A stretch of 64,000 nt of DNA. It comes from Candidatus Altimarinota bacterium (GTDB taxonomy: Bacteria; Patescibacteriota; Gracilibacteria; JAUYGZ01). A model generated the notes under the pieces. It saw only the letters and a list, made by a program, of their open reading frames with translations. It had not been told where the DNA came from and did not search any database. Position numbers and translations under genes: made by a program. Positions 10,360 to 21,096 of this stretch are shown piece by piece. How positions within the stretch are numbered: the first letter of the stretch is position 1; each line of letters opens with the position of its first letter. The stretch lies in NCBI GenBank assembly GCA_029233985.1, contig JARGOK010000001.1, forward strand, positions 151,740 through 215,739, given 5' to 3'.

Positions 10360-12684
10360 ATGACTCCAAAAATACAGAAAGACAACCCGATTACTGAAGC
10401 AAAAGCTGACCTAGAACAGCGAGTTGATCGTGCCAAGGATGCCTACAAAGAGTCTGAAAAAGTAGGCTTTATTGGAAAAATAAAAGACTGGTGGAAAGCG
10501 CATGTAGACAAGAACAAGAAGAAGTATGAAGAGGAGAAAGGAGCAGGGACAGATAGCAAAGATACTAATGATTCTAAAGATGAGACAGATGAAGGAATGA
10601 AAAAGAGAGTGGTAAATGTGGAAGGATCGAAGATTGATGAAATTGAGGGTGAAATAGATGTTATGACATTAGCAGACAAGAAAATTAGTGATCTGACAGC
10701 TGCAGAAAAAAAAATCTTGATGGAGGACCAGAAAAAATTTGAAGAAGGGACATCCACTATTAAAGATCTTATTGCTCCTCCCTCAATGGAGGTTTCGACA
10801 TCGAAGATAAAAGTAGGGGAGGTCTATGCTAAGTCGTTTTATGTGTTTTCTTATCCGCGATTTTTGGAAACCAACTGGCTTGCTCCAATAGTGAATTTTG
10901 ATGTAACGATGGATATTTCAATGTTTGTATATCCTTACGAATCAGCCTCAATCATGAAAACATTGAGAAGGAAAGTGGCACAATTCCGGTCCAGTATTCG
11001 GATGGATCGAGAAAGAGGAGTGGTAGAAGATCCAGCCTTGGAGACAGCGCTAGAAGATGCTGAAACACTTCGAAGAGACCTCCAACGAGGAACTGAACGA
11101 TTTTTTCAGTTCTGTCTCTATTTCACCCTGTACTCTGAAGACGAAAAGAAACTTGATCAAGCAGCAAAACAGCTGGAAAGTCTCCTTGGCGGAAAACTTG
11201 TACTGACAAAACCGGCAAATATGCAGATGGATCATGCCTTTACCTCAAGTTTGCCATATTGTCTCGATGAACTTGAGATGATGAACAATATGAATACTTC
11301 TCCTTTATCTTCTACCTTTCCATTTACCAGTAGCGAACTGACTTCGAATACAGGGATCTTGTACGGACTCAATCGTCACAATGATTCACTCGTAATTTTT
11401 GATCGTTTTGAACTCGAAAATGCCAATTCTGTTGTCTTTGCGAAGTCTGGAGCTGGGAAATCTTATGCGGTAAAGCTTGAAATACTACGGTCTCTTATGA
11501 TGGGTACTGATGTAATGATCATTGATCCTGAAAATGAATACAAGGCACTCTGTGAGTCTGTTGGAGGGACCTATGTAAATGTTTCTTTGAGTTCAAACGA
11601 ACGTATTAATCCGTTTGACCTGCCACTAAAAGTAGAGGACCAAATTGAAAAAACTGGAGACCGACTCCGTGAACATATTATCAACCTAACAGGTCTGGTG
11701 AAGCTTATGTTGGGAAACATTACGGATGAAGAAAGTGGACTTTTGGATAATGCCTTGATCGAAACCTACGCATCGAAGGGTATTACTATGGATACCAAAG
11801 ATCCCGAGAAAATGATCCCGCCATTGATGGGAGACCTCGTACAAGTCATGGAAGGAACCCAAGGAGCTGAAAATATGGCACGCAGACTCAGTAAATTTGT
11901 CGAAGGAACCTATAGTGGAATCTTCAACCAACCAACGAATGTCGACCTGGGGTCTGGAATGATTGTCTTTTCAATACGTGATCTGGAAGATGAGCTCCGT
12001 CCATTGGCCTCCTATGTTGTCTTGAACTACATCTGGAACAAAGTCCGAAGTCAGCTCAAGCGAAGACTTTTGATCATCGATGAGGCGTGGATATTGATGC
12101 AACACGAAGATTCTGCGAAATTTCTTTATGGACTCGCAAAACGCGCCCGAAAGTACTATCTAGGAGTAACGACCATTACTCAAGATGTTGAAGATTTTGT
12201 TGCTTCACCGTATGGGAAGCCAATTATCACGAATTCTTCGATCCAACTGCTCTTGAAACAGTCTCCGGCAGCAATCGAGTATTTGCAAAAGATTTTCAAC
12301 CTGACGGATGGGGAAAAGTACTTGCTCCTGAACTCTGGGGTAGGACAAGGACTCTTTTTTGCTGGGAACAAGCATGTTGCGATCCAAGTAATTGCTTCGT
12401 ATGGGGAAGACAAGATTGTGACGACCAAACCTCAGGATGTGCTCGACCAAGGCGTTGAGGATGCTCAAGAGGCACAAAAGGCGCAGGTGAAACATGATGC
12501 TGAGGATGCAGATGATACCCAGGATGCAAAAGATTTAACTGGTGGGGGATTGAATATTCCAAACCGAAAGAATCAGGCTTCTGAAACTGAGGAGGAATCT
12601 AAAAAGGATTCAGAGAATGAAGCTCAAAACACAGAAGATCCTGAAGAGCTTGAAGAACCAAAGAAGGCTCCTGAAATTCTTTAG
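10360..12684 (+). CDS. VirB4/TrbE-family type IV secretion ATPase
   Basis: A 774-residue ATPase that would power export or assembly of a type IV-like pilus at the membrane. The N-terminal 100 residues are charged and coiled-coil-like. A VirB4 N-terminal region follows, then Walker A AKSGAGKSYAVK (about 361-372) and Walker B RLLIIDEAWILM (about 568-579), with the VirB4 motif LAKRARKYYLG just after. The C-terminal about 90 residues are a low-complexity acidic tail rich in Glu, Asp and Ala. Two small pilin-like genes lie 4 kb downstream. Lone VirB4 genes with such pilins are typical of Patescibacteria. Confidence 0.92.
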   Translation: MTPKIQKDNPITEAKADLEQRVDRAKDAYKESEKVGFIGKIKDWWKAHVDKNKKKYEEEKGAGTDSKDTNDSKDETDEGMKKRVVNVEGSKIDEIEGEIDVMTLADKKISDLTAAEKKILMEDQKKFEEGTSTIKDLIAPPSMEVSTSKIKVGEVYAKSFYVFSYPRFLETNWLAPIVNFDVTMDISMFVYPYESASIMKTLRRKVAQFRSSIRMDRERGVVEDPALETALEDAETLRRDLQRGTERFFQFCLYFTLYSEDEKKLDQAAKQLESLLGGKLVLTKPANMQMDHAFTSSLPYCLDELEMMNNMNTSPLSSTFPFTSSELTSNTGILYGLNRHNDSLVIFDRFELENANSVVFAKSGAGKSYAVKLEILRSLMMGTDVMIIDPENEYKALCESVGGTYVNVSLSSNERINPFDLPLKVEDQIEKTGDRLREHIINLTGLVKLMLGNITDEESGLLDNALIETYASKGITMDTKDPEKMIPPLMGDLVQVMEGTQGAENMARRLSKFVEGTYSGIFNQPTNVDLGSGMIVFSIRDLEDELRPLASYVVLNYIWNKVRSQLKRRLLIIDEAWILMQHEDSAKFLYGLAKRARKYYLGVTTITQDVEDFVASPYGKPIITNSSIQLLLKQSPAAIEYLQKIFNLTDGEKYLLLNSGVGQGLFFAGNKHVAIQVIASYGEDKIVTTKPQDVLDQGVEDAQEAQKAQVKHDAEDADDTQDAKDLTGGGLNIPNRKNQASETEEESKKDSENEAQNTEDPEELEEPKKAPEIL

Positions 12685-13706
12685 ACTGCTGGATACGATT
12701 TAGTATCTCCCAACATTTGAGTCCACATGGCCCAGCCATGTTCCTCATCGTTTTCTTTGATACTTCCGTATAGATGAAGCTGTACCGTTGCGGTGTTTTG
12801 GAACATCACGAGTCGCGACAATACATAGGTCATCCAAGCATAGGAAAGTTCTTCATCGCAAACAGTATCATTGTTTGAGTCTTGAAATACCGACAGTCTG
12901 TCATCGTATACTACTGGAGATATTTTTTGTTTGTACTTTTCTTCAGAAAGGCACATCTCCCAGGTATTCATTCTCATGGTTGCTCTTCTGAAGTCAGGAT
13001 TATTAAAGCTTTTGAAGGCTTTTTTGAGGCGTTCAGAGACATAATAAAAATCACCATCTTCATCTGGGAGAGGAAAACCGTGTTCACGATACGATTTTTC
13101 TGCATATGTAGCTAAATAATAAGCTGAACTCGGTGAAATCAATATCATCTCTGGACAAATAATATATGGACTCAAGTTGTGCTCAAGAGCCATAATAAGT
13201 GCTGAAAGTGCCGTGAGTGAAAACCCGATGGGAATGATTGCAGGAGGTTTTTCGAAAAGATGCTCGAGAGGATTCCCAACAAACTGTAAAAAAACTTTTT
13301 GGATGAGTTCACGGTGCATGAGAATCAGTCGGTCATTTTCATTTGTCCCTGGGATGTTTTCTACACAGCGTTGTCCAGGGTCTCCATTTTGGATCATGAG
13401 GACATGAGCTCCTTTTTGTTGAAAATGCCCAACCACATCGAAACCTTGCGTATCATAAGTCCCAGAACGAGCTTCACCACCATCTAACACTATATACATG
13501 ACTTCTCTTTGATTTTGTTGGAGCTCTGAAACTGGCTCATGCCGGTAATACCACTCTGCATGTCGAGAAGTTAGTACTCTTTTGGGATCATCAATTTGAA
13601 TAAAGGCTCCAGGTTTTTCGAAGAGATCTCGGTCGTGATGAATCTTTATCTGAAAACTATCGAGAAGCTCGAACTTTTCTTGATGAATGGGGGAATCATT
13701 CTTCAT
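12681..13706 (-). CDS. hypothetical protein, possible alpha/beta-hydrolase fold
   Basis: 341 residues with no transmembrane segment. The region IPIGFSLTALSALIMALEH has the look of a nucleophile elbow (G-F-S-L-T), and MYIVLDGGEA plus HVLMIQNGDPG could be earlier beta strands of an alpha/beta hydrolase, but I cannot place the acid and histidine. No named family is recognised. It starts 8 bp after the sugar-phosphate mutase gene and is probably cotranscribed. Its end overlaps the virB4 stop by 4 bp in convergent orientation. Confidence 0.7.
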   Translation of the reverse strand: MKNDSPIHQEKFELLDSFQIKIHHDRDLFEKPGAFIQIDDPKRVLTSRHAEWYYRHEPVSELQQNQREVMYIVLDGGEARSGTYDTQGFDVVGHFQQKGAHVLMIQNGDPGQRCVENIPGTNENDRLILMHRELIQKVFLQFVGNPLEHLFEKPPAIIPIGFSLTALSALIMALEHNLSPYIICPEMILISPSSAYYLATYAEKSYREHGFPLPDEDGDFYYVSERLKKAFKSFNNPDFRRATMRMNTWEMCLSEEKYKQKISPVVYDDRLSVFQDSNNDTVCDEELSYAWMTYVLSRLVMFQNTATVQLHLYGSIKENDEEHGWAMWTQMLGDTKSYPAV

Positions 13707-13714
13707 ATGGCATG

Positions 13715-15127
13715 CTACATAGTGAGGCCAACTCCAGAGAGAAGTTGTTTGGCCACAGTATACACATCTTTTAGCTTTTCTTCAGTCAAAGCCTCAATTA
13801 TTACGGAAACCTTTGGCGAGGTATTACTGGCTCGTATACCGAGCCAAGCTGCATCTCCCATATCAGCACGGACCCCATCCATGGTTTCACAATCATATTT
13901 TGAAGAAAGCTGTTCCGTCAGTTTTTGGACGATTTCAAATTTTTGATCGTCAGGACAGGGGATTCTGAATTCTGGGTAGTCGTAGGTTTTGGGGATATCT
14001 GAATAAGAGTCTGAAACACCCTCACTCGAAGGCGAGGTTTGATTACCTCGCCTTTGGGAAAATATTTGGCATAATCGTGCTGCAGCAAAACAGGCATCGT
14101 CGAAAGGGAAGTATCCTTCTTCGATGAAAAAATGTCCGCTTTGTTCCCCTCCCACCAATGCTTTGTGGTCAGTCATGGCGTGCTCTACATGAGAATGCCC
14201 TACAGGAACCATCACGGGCTTTCCACCGGCCTTTTTGGTTTCTTCGGGAACGATCAGCGAGCTCGATACTGTATACACAACTGGCGTTCCAGGATGTCGA
14301 CTGAGGACATCCCGAGCCAGGAGAACCAATGATTGGTTGGCGTCGTGATAGACTCCCTGCTCGTCGACAATGGCACATCGGTCTCCGTCTCCATCAAAAC
14401 TGATCCCGACATCTGCTCCTGATTCAAAGACCTTTTTCTTTAAGTCTTGAGTATTGGCTTCGACGACTGGGTCGGGTTGGTGATTTGGAAATGATCCGTC
14501 TTGCTCGCAGAAGAGCTCGATGACTTCGCAGCCAAGTGCCCGGAAGACGTCGGGGTAATACTTCCCAGCGATTCCGTTTCCGGCATCGACGACGATCTTG
14601 AGAGGGCGTTCGAGGGTGATGATCTGAGAGAGATGGGATTTGTAATCTGTGAAGATGTCCTTTTGGACACGGCGAGGAAGAGAATCCTCACCTTCGTTTG
14701 TGGATAATTCGAAATCTTTCTCGTGAACCATTCGTTTTATTTTTTGAATATCGTCTCCAGCAATAGAATGAGCGCCTCGTCCTACAAGTTTGATCCCATT
14801 GTATTCCGGTCCATTGTGCGAAGCGGTGACGTTACATCCTCCGTCATAATCTCCTCTGCAGACGGCGTGATAGATCATTGGAGAGCAAGAGTCTTCTACT
14901 ATATCCACCTGAGCACCATGCTCTAATGCCCCTGAAATAAAGGCTTCTTGGAGACCTTCTCCATGTGTTCGATTGTCTCTGCCCACGACGATTCGTGGAG
15001 ACTCGATCGAGTATTGCCGTCGAAGAAAGCTCGCAAAGGCTTTTCCAATCTGCTTGGCAGCTTGCTCGTCGATTTCGGAAGGGTAGAGACCGCGGATATC
15101 GTAGGCGCGGAAGATGTTGTCTTTCAT
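13715..15127 (-). CDS. phosphomannomutase/phosphoglucomutase
   Basis: Interconverts hexose 1- and 6-phosphates for envelope sugar synthesis. The alpha-D-phosphohexomutase layout is clear: FRAYDIRGLYP at the N-terminus, phosphoserine loop TASHNGPEYNG (Ser103), metal loop DGDGDR, and sugar-binding GGEQSGH. The usual TASHNP reads TASHNG here, an oddity at a conserved proline. Around residues 355-372 the segment RRGNQTSPSSEG is encoded by a palindromic repeat (14016-14060), inserted in frame ahead of the C-terminal domain. Length is 470. Mannose versus glucose preference cannot be told. Confidence 0.92.
   Translation of the reverse strand: MKDNIFRAYDIRGLYPSEIDEQAAKQIGKAFASFLRRQYSIESPRIVVGRDNRTHGEGLQEAFISGALEHGAQVDIVEDSCSPMIYHAVCRGDYDGGCNVTASHNGPEYNGIKLVGRGAHSIAGDDIQKIKRMVHEKDFELSTNEGEDSLPRRVQKDIFTDYKSHLSQIITLERPLKIVVDAGNGIAGKYYPDVFRALGCEVIELFCEQDGSFPNHQPDPVVEANTQDLKKKVFESGADVGISFDGDGDRCAIVDEQGVYHDANQSLVLLARDVLSRHPGTPVVYTVSSSLIVPEETKKAGGKPVMVPVGHSHVEHAMTDHKALVGGEQSGHFFIEEGYFPFDDACFAAARLCQIFSQRRGNQTSPSSEGVSDSYSDIPKTYDYPEFRIPCPDDQKFEIVQKLTEQLSSKYDCETMDGVRADMGDAAWLGIRASNTSPKVSVIIEALTEEKLKDVYTVAKQLLSGVGLTM
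14016..14060. repeat. palindromic element inside the phosphohexomutase gene
   Basis: GGCGAGGT (14031-14038) and ACCTCGCC (14045-14052) form a perfect 8-bp stem with a six-base loop. CACCCTCACTCGAA flanks it on the left. It encodes a Ser/Gly-rich stretch foreign to the enzyme family. The arm sequence differs from family A elements, so this is a related or separate palindrome type. Confidence 0.65.
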
Positions 15128-15268
15128 AGGGCTAGGATGTAGATGCTAGGAATTAGGTTGTCGGAGAGGGAGAGGTTGGCTCCATGTAGAGATATCGATT
15201 TATCGCGCTAAAGCATAATCTAATCCTTTCACCAACGATACTGAATTCTTCATGAGAAAAAATATAAA

Positions 15269-16570
<1,302 letters not shown>

Positions 16571-16585
16571 TCAGTTATGGGAGGG

Positions 16586-16665
16586 GTAGAGACGTTCATT
16601 TATGGCGTCTTTGGGTTGGGTATGGAGCGTGCGGTGATTGAGCCGCGATGAATCGATGTCTCTAC
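16586..16665. repeat. 80-bp inverted-end repeat (GTAGAGAC type)
   Basis: Ends are inverted: GTAGAGAC at 16586-16593 and GTCTCTAC at 16658-16665, with TTCAT and ATGAAT just inside. An inner GCGG/CCGC stem is also present. The rest of the 374-bp gap 16403-16776 holds a direct repeat of ATCTGTGCCATC / ATCTGTGTCATC (about 16684-16715) and no gene. Confidence 0.6.
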
Positions 16666-16744
16666 GTGGGCTGTTGTGTGGAAAATCTGTGCCATCAGTT
16701 TAATCTGTGTCATCTGAGTTCCTAGCCTCCCTGATTATTACTTA

Positions 16745-16753
16745 TGATATACT
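16745..16753 (+). promoter_or_regulatory. extended -10 promoter for the pilin-like genes
   Basis: TGATATACT fits TGn plus TATACT (16748-16753). It lies 23 bp ahead of the first pilin-like ATG, with no clear -35. Confidence 0.5.
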
Positions 16754-16776
16754 CTTCACTGAACTGACCCCACCCT

Positions 16777-17199
16777 ATGCCTTTCAAAAATTTTGCATTC
16801 TTGGCTTTTCTTTCCGTCATTGGTATTGTCATTGCCAGTCTTTTTGCTGGAAATGTGTATATGACGAATGTTTTGACGCCTTTTAGCACTCTAAACAACA
16901 CGACTGAAGCTCCTACAGAAGTGACCCAAATTGATGTGCAAGATACTGATAATGCGATTCAATTTGTAGATGCTGATATTCTCGAGGGATGGATCCCGTG
17001 GGTCATTAAACAAGTTTCTATCCTGGTGGGAGGGCTTTCTTTGGTTGTTTTCTTTTATGCTGGTGTGAGTCTGATTATTTTTGGGGATAATGAGGAAGAG
17101 CTGGCGAAGTCGAGTAAAATGATTGTTTTTGGGATTGTGGGGATTGCTCTGGCAGCGCTCTCGTACTCTATTGTGGCAAATCTACTGGTTATCTTTTAG
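16777..17199 (+). CDS. TrbC/VirB2-like pilin protein 1
   Basis: 140 residues with an N-terminal hydrophobic signal/anchor (about 6-27), a Thr-rich spacer, then two membrane helices (about 73-100 and 112-139) separated by a short charged loop (GDNEEELAKSS). This is the layout of VirB2/TrbC-type and Mbov_0395-type pilins. It is two bases ahead of a second, similar gene, and the two are surely one operon. With the VirB4 ATPase at 10.4 kb it suggests a reduced type IV secretion or pilus system. Confidence 0.75.
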   Translation: MPFKNFAFLAFLSVIGIVIASLFAGNVYMTNVLTPFSTLNNTTEAPTEVTQIDVQDTDNAIQFVDADILEGWIPWVIKQVSILVGGLSLVVFFYAGVSLIIFGDNEEELAKSSKMIVFGIVGIALAALSYSIVANLLVIF

Positions 17200-17201
17200 A
17201 T

Positions 17202-17630
17202 ATGAATATGCTTAAGCGAATTATTGCACTCTCTCTCCTGGTTTTTAGCCTGAGTTTTTCAACTGGGATATTTTCTACTGCTTCAGCTCAACCGACTGGA
17301 ACAAGTCTTGAAGAGACACTGGATAATTCTGGGATTGAAGTTCCAAGCAACTTGCCAACCTTAGGTTTGGAAGGAGTAAATGACCCCGTAGAAGCAACTG
17401 AAGGTATTCTCCTCAACTTTGTGATCAACCCTATTTTCTTTATCTCTGGAGGAGTGGCGGTCATCATTATTATGTATTCTGCCTTTCGAGTGGTGACCTC
17501 TCGTGGAGAAGAAGAAGGGCTCGAAGCTGCAAAAAAAAGCCTGACCTGGGCTTTCATCGGACTTGGCTTGATCATGCTATCCTATACCATCGTAAGAAAC
17601 GTAACAGGGATCATCCTTCAATTATTCTAA
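17202..17630 (+). CDS. TrbC/VirB2-like pilin protein 2
   Basis: 142 residues. A cleavable signal peptide is likely (about 1-29, ending STASAQ). Two membrane helices follow (about 70-90 and 112-140) around the loop SRGEEEGLEAAKKS. That loop, with GLEAAKKSLTWAFIGL, is characteristic of Mbov_0395-type pilin-like conjugal proteins. It follows the first pilin-like gene by two bases; the pair may form a heteromeric filament. The 3' end overlaps the convergent rnc gene by 9 bp. Confidence 0.8.
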   Translation: MNMLKRIIALSLLVFSLSFSTGIFSTASAQPTGTSLEETLDNSGIEVPSNLPTLGLEGVNDPVEATEGILLNFVINPIFFISGGVAVIIIMYSAFRVVTSRGEEEGLEAAKKSLTWAFIGLGLIMLSYTIVRNVTGIILQLF

Positions 17631-18332
17631 AGGTCCTTCTTTAATCCAGCCCTTATTGATGAGAGCGTCTCGTGCAGCGCTTTGTTCTGCAGCTTGCTTA
17701 CTGGCTCCTTTTCCTTGTCCAATGAGGTCTTTTTCGAGATAGACCCCCATAGTAAAGGTTTTTTGGTGATCTGGACCGTGATGGTCTATCACATCATATG
17801 TTGGAGTGATACCAAGCTTTTCTTGTGAGGTTTCTTGGAAGAATGATTTGGAATCGATATGGAGCTTTTTTTCGAGGATCTCTTGGAGCTTCACAAGAAT
17901 AAACCGGTGAATGAAGAGCTGAGACTTTGCATAGCCTCCTTGAAGATAAATAAATCCAATGAGCGCTTCGACGGTATTGGCGAGCAAGTATTCCTTCTCT
18001 CTCCCACCACTTTTTTCCTCTCCACGTGAAAGCTTGAGGTATTGCCCCAAATTAAGCTCGAGAGCAATAGTTGCAAGCGTTGTTCCTTTGACGAGTGCGG
18101 ATCGCCAGTTGGTGAGATCTCCTTCAGGATTATCAAAGTTTTTATATAAATATTCCGTAGTGACCAATTCCAAGACAGCGTCTCCGAGAAACTCGAGGCG
18201 TTCATTGCTTTCTAACTTTTCTTTCCGGTGTTCGTTGACGTAAGAACGATGGATGAAAACGCGTTCGAAAAGGTCTTTTTCCACTTCTGATTCAGTGAAG
18301 CCAATTATTTTGAAGAGGTCGTCGTAAGACAT
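17622..18332 (-). CDS. rnc: ribonuclease III
   Basis: Cleaves double-stranded RNA in rRNA maturation and decay. The 236-residue protein has the endonuclease signature NERLEFLGDAVLEL (43-56), the second acidic site near ANTVEALIGFIYLQGG, and a C-terminal dsRNA-binding domain (about 160-230) ending in GKGASKQAAEQSAARDAL. Length is typical. It lies 41 bp downstream of nusB on the same strand, so rRNA processing and antitermination genes are probably cotranscribed. Confidence 0.96.
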   Translation of the reverse strand: MSYDDLFKIIGFTESEVEKDLFERVFIHRSYVNEHRKEKLESNERLEFLGDAVLELVTTEYLYKNFDNPEGDLTNWRSALVKGTTLATIALELNLGQYLKLSRGEEKSGGREKEYLLANTVEALIGFIYLQGGYAKSQLFIHRFILVKLQEILEKKLHIDSKSFFQETSQEKLGITPTYDVIDHHGPDHQKTFTMGVYLEKDLIGQGKGASKQAAEQSAARDALINKGWIKEGPLE

Positions 18333-18373
18333 AGAGAAAAGAACTGTTAAGACTATTTAGAGTTTTAGAACTG

Positions 18374-18859
18374 TTAGGAGGCCTCTTTTTTTGTTTTCTT
18401 TTTTTCTTTCTTCGCGGTTTTCTTTTCTTGATCCTTATTCGCAGTGCTCAGGACACCATTTACAAACTTTGAACTTCGTTCACCACCAAATTCTTTTGCA
18501 AGCTCGACAGCTTCATTGATAACTACAGCCGGTGGGACGTCGGTATGTAGCAGCTCAAAAAGACCCAAGTAAAGAACCGCTCGATCTGCTGTTGCGATCT
18601 TGTCGAGTGGCCAGTCTGGAGCAAAGAGAATGAGAAATTTTCGGATCTTCTTGATATTATCAATCATTCCAAAAAAACGATCTCGGTCAAATTCTGAGAT
18701 GGTTTCGTCGTATGGCGCAGAGCTAAAATCTTCCCAAGTGTACTTCAAGAGGGCTTCAGCTGCTTTTTCGTCCAATTTTTTATCCCTCCCTTGCTGGTGT
18801 TCCCAAAGGTAGATGGCTTGAACCAAGTAAATTCTGCGTTGGTGTCGTGAAACGTCCAT
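18374..18859 (-). CDS. nusB: transcription antitermination factor NusB
   Basis: An all-helical RNA-binding protein acting with NusE in rRNA antitermination. At 161 residues it shows the NusB pattern: RRIYLVQAIYLWEHQQ near the start, then ATADRAVLYLGLFELLH, VPPAVVINEAVELAKEFGG, and SSKFVNGVLSTA. The last 20 residues are a lysine-rich tail (KKTAKKEKKKTKKEA) beyond the normal end. The 274-bp gap upstream to mutM holds an inverted repeat near 18879-18902 (CTCAGA/TCTGAG) and no gene. Confidence 0.93.
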   Translation of the reverse strand: MDVSRHQRRIYLVQAIYLWEHQQGRDKKLDEKAAEALLKYTWEDFSSAPYDETISEFDRDRFFGMIDNIKKIRKFLILFAPDWPLDKIATADRAVLYLGLFELLHTDVPPAVVINEAVELAKEFGGERSSKFVNGVLSTANKDQEKKTAKKEKKKTKKEAS

Positions 18860-19133
18860 ATTTCAAGGTTGTAATTACTCAGATCCTAAAGGAATTCTGA
18901 GTATTGATCAACATCATCGTCTTTAACAGAGATATTTTTTTTTTTACATTCGTCAAAGATACAACTTGATCAGTACTCATAAAACAGATCTCTCTCTGTA
19001 TAAACCTTGATGACTTCTATTCAACCCTAATAATCACCTTGCAGGCTTACTGATATTAGAAATAAATGAGTTTTCTGTAAATGATGAAGAAGTCAGAGCA
19101 TTTCTACTGGTGAATCACATAGTAGGTCTTCTG

Positions 19134-20102
19134 CTATTTTTGACAATTGCTACAATAATGAGTCCCTCTTTGATTGTGGACTATTTTTTTTATGATGCCT
19201 TTTGAACACCTCAGACAAGGACTGCCCTGACGACTGTAGACCTGAAGCTCAAAAGCAAAGTTTCCTGCTGAACCATCTGATCGAGCAAAGTCTCTCATGG
19301 TCGTTCCACCTTTATTAATAGCATTATTGAGAATATCTTTTGATGCCTCGTACATGGCCTGTTTGTCTTTTTTCCTCAGTCGAAGAGAGGACTTGGTGGG
19401 TCGAATCCCTGTACGATGGCAAATCTCATCAGCATAGATATTTCCGATCCCGGCGATAAGAGACTGGTCCATGAGGACCCCTTTTACAGATTTTTTTCGA
19501 TTTTTGAAGGCCTGTTGGAAGTTTTCCAAGCTGTAGTTTTCGTGTAGAGGATCAGGACCATATTTTGCGTTCACCTCATCGAGGTCTTTCTGATGTATCA
19601 AGGTGAGATAACCAAACTTGCGCACGTCGCGGTAGGCGAGCATGGACCCGTCGATGAAGTGGAAGATGAGGTGGGTGTGTTTATCGAAGGGAGAGTCCTG
19701 GGCACCATCCCTGACCCCCGGCACCTTAAAAGGGGAGACACTCCCGATTTGCTGGAGCTGATTCTCGCGAAAATTCCCAGCGGATTTTTTTCCACCGGGA
19801 GTGGAGGCGTAGAGGAGGGGGAAGATGCCGGCGTGGACTTCGCCTTGTTCGATGTAGAGGAACTGGCCTGTCATTTTGAGGTGGGCGAGGATGACGTGTT
19901 TGCCGTCGGCGAGGAAGAACTGGAGGAGTTTTCCAATGCGTTTGATCGAGCTGAATTGATTTTCATAGGCGATGGTTTCGAGATCGAGGTGAGAGTGACG
20001 GAGAATCATCGCTTCACGAATCTCAACCGATTGGATTGGTTTGTTGAGGATTTTTGATTCGAGTTCTCTGCGGACGGTTTCTACTTCAGGGAGTTCTGGC
20101 AT
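19134..20102 (-). CDS. mutM: formamidopyrimidine-DNA glycosylase MutM/Fpg
   Basis: Excises oxidised purines and nicks the strand. The catalytic N-terminus PELPEVETVRREL, the H2TH region around GIGNIYADEICHRTG, and the C-terminal zinc finger CLRCSKG...YCSNCQ are all present. Length is 322, about 50 above the usual 270. The extra residues lie at about 92-138, between LYIEQGE and KHTHLIFHF. This part is encoded partly by a family A palindrome (19710-19746, giving GSVSPFKVPGVRDG). The frame is intact and all catalytic parts are present, so the enzyme is probably active with a surface insertion. Confidence 0.95.
   Translation of the reverse strand: MPELPEVETVRRELESKILNKPIQSVEIREAMILRHSHLDLETIAYENQFSSIKRIGKLLQFFLADGKHVILAHLKMTGQFLYIEQGEVHAGIFPLLYASTPGGKKSAGNFRENQLQQIGSVSPFKVPGVRDGAQDSPFDKHTHLIFHFIDGSMLAYRDVRKFGYLTLIHQKDLDEVNAKYGPDPLHENYSLENFQQAFKNRKKSVKGVLMDQSLIAGIGNIYADEICHRTGIRPTKSSLRLRKKDKQAMYEASKDILNNAINKGGTTMRDFARSDGSAGNFAFELQVYSRQGSPCLRCSKGIIKKIVHNQRGTHYCSNCQK
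19710..19746. repeat. palindromic element (family A) inside mutM
   Basis: The plus strand reads CTGACCCCCGGCACCTTA then AAAGGGGAGACACTCCC, nearly identical to the intergenic copies at 25917 and 48424. It is translated in frame and lies in the extra loop of the glycosylase. Confidence 0.85.
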
Positions 20103-20273
20103 GGGGATAAATTGTTGAGCTGACTAGGATACTAATAATAACAGAAATATTTCTCTCTTTTTGAGGAATTCTGCGATTCAGACAACACTACAGCTGTCCT
20201 GTTTGACAACTCTAGCTCGTCGACTTCTTCAACATTCACCTCCTATACTGAGCCATATTCTTAACTTTTCATT

Positions 20274-20528
20274 ATGGAAACACAAAAACTCAGTGTCTTT
20301 GGCCTCGGGATTTCTTGCGGCATCGTGTGGGCCTTTGCTGTGCTCTTTCTTGGACTTGTACAGATGATGTGGGGACCTTGGCCTGGGATTACGAACCTCA
20401 TCGCAGAAGGGTATATGGGATTCGCTCCGACGGTAGGAGGAAGTCTCATCGGTGCCCTCTGGGGATTTGTCGATGCATTTATTGGCGGAGCTCTTGTGGC
20501 TTGGCTTTACAATATGTTTGCGAAGTAG
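20274..20528 (+). CDS. small holin-like membrane protein
   Basis: 84 residues with two hydrophobic helices (about 10-30 and 55-80) joined by a loop holding MWGPWPG and GFAPTVGG. The end, LIGALWGFVDAFIGGALVAWLYN, resembles small proteins often labelled bacteriophage holin in Patescibacteria, but no phage gene is nearby, so lytic function is not implied. A possible promoter (TCGACT, 18 bp, TATACT at 20244-20249) precedes it. Its end is 3 bp from the convergent next gene. Confidence 0.7.
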   Translation: METQKLSVFGLGISCGIVWAFAVLFLGLVQMMWGPWPGITNLIAEGYMGFAPTVGGSLIGALWGFVDAFIGGALVAWLYNMFAK

Positions 20529-20531
20529 GAA

Positions 20532-21047
20532 CTAAACAAACAAACCCATGTAATCTGTGCGGTATTTTTGAGCAATCTGAAAGAGGAGATTTTTTTGGAA
20601 GTGTTCGATTTGTTCTTGAACAATGCTCTGACCGCTCAGTTCATCAAATGCCATTTCTCTCCAAGTATTCCGAAGCAGTAATGGCATTTTTTTGTCTGGA
20701 ATACGGCGAACAAGAACCTCAAGAACATTCCTCCTGATTGTGATAAAATGTCCTTTTGGGCGGTTTTCTATACTGTAGCTGATGAGATGGAGTCCTGGGC
20801 TGGTGATGTAATGATTCTCCTCAGGAAAGAACTCTTTGGACCCCATGAAGTAATGATTTGCACGCTCTTGATCGGAGAGATACTTGAGACGAAGTGAGAC
20901 AAAGGGCCTGACAAGAGCGATCCCAGATTTTATCAATTGGTCAGACGGATAGATTTTTGGATCAGAAAGTTTTTTGCTTCTAACGACAGCCTCTGTGAGG
21001 ACGTGGTCCTCGCTGAAGAGGTCTTGAACTGAAAGAGGGTCGCTCAT
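20532..21047 (-). CDS. hypothetical protein, 171 residues
   Basis: A soluble mixed alpha/beta protein with no transmembrane segment or known motif. It begins MSDPLSVQDLFSEDHV, with a mid-region VLEVLVRRIPDKKMPLLL and a C-terminal helix EQIEHFQKNLLFQIAQ. It faces the holin-like gene in convergent orientation. I do not recognise a family. Codon use resembles its neighbours, so it looks like a real chromosomal gene. Confidence 0.65.
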   Translation of the reverse strand: MSDPLSVQDLFSEDHVLTEAVVRSKKLSDPKIYPSDQLIKSGIALVRPFVSLRLKYLSDQERANHYFMGSKEFFPEENHYITSPGLHLISYSIENRPKGHFITIRRNVLEVLVRRIPDKKMPLLLRNTWREMAFDELSGQSIVQEQIEHFQKNLLFQIAQKYRTDYMGLFV

Positions 21048-21096
21048 AGAGACATAAAAGGAGGCTCATGGTATCGCTTTTCCTGTTTTTATTCAA

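Noticed and set aside
20274-20528. Prophage, because of the holin-like protein
   Set aside because: No other phage gene is near, and such small proteins are common in CPR chromosomes.
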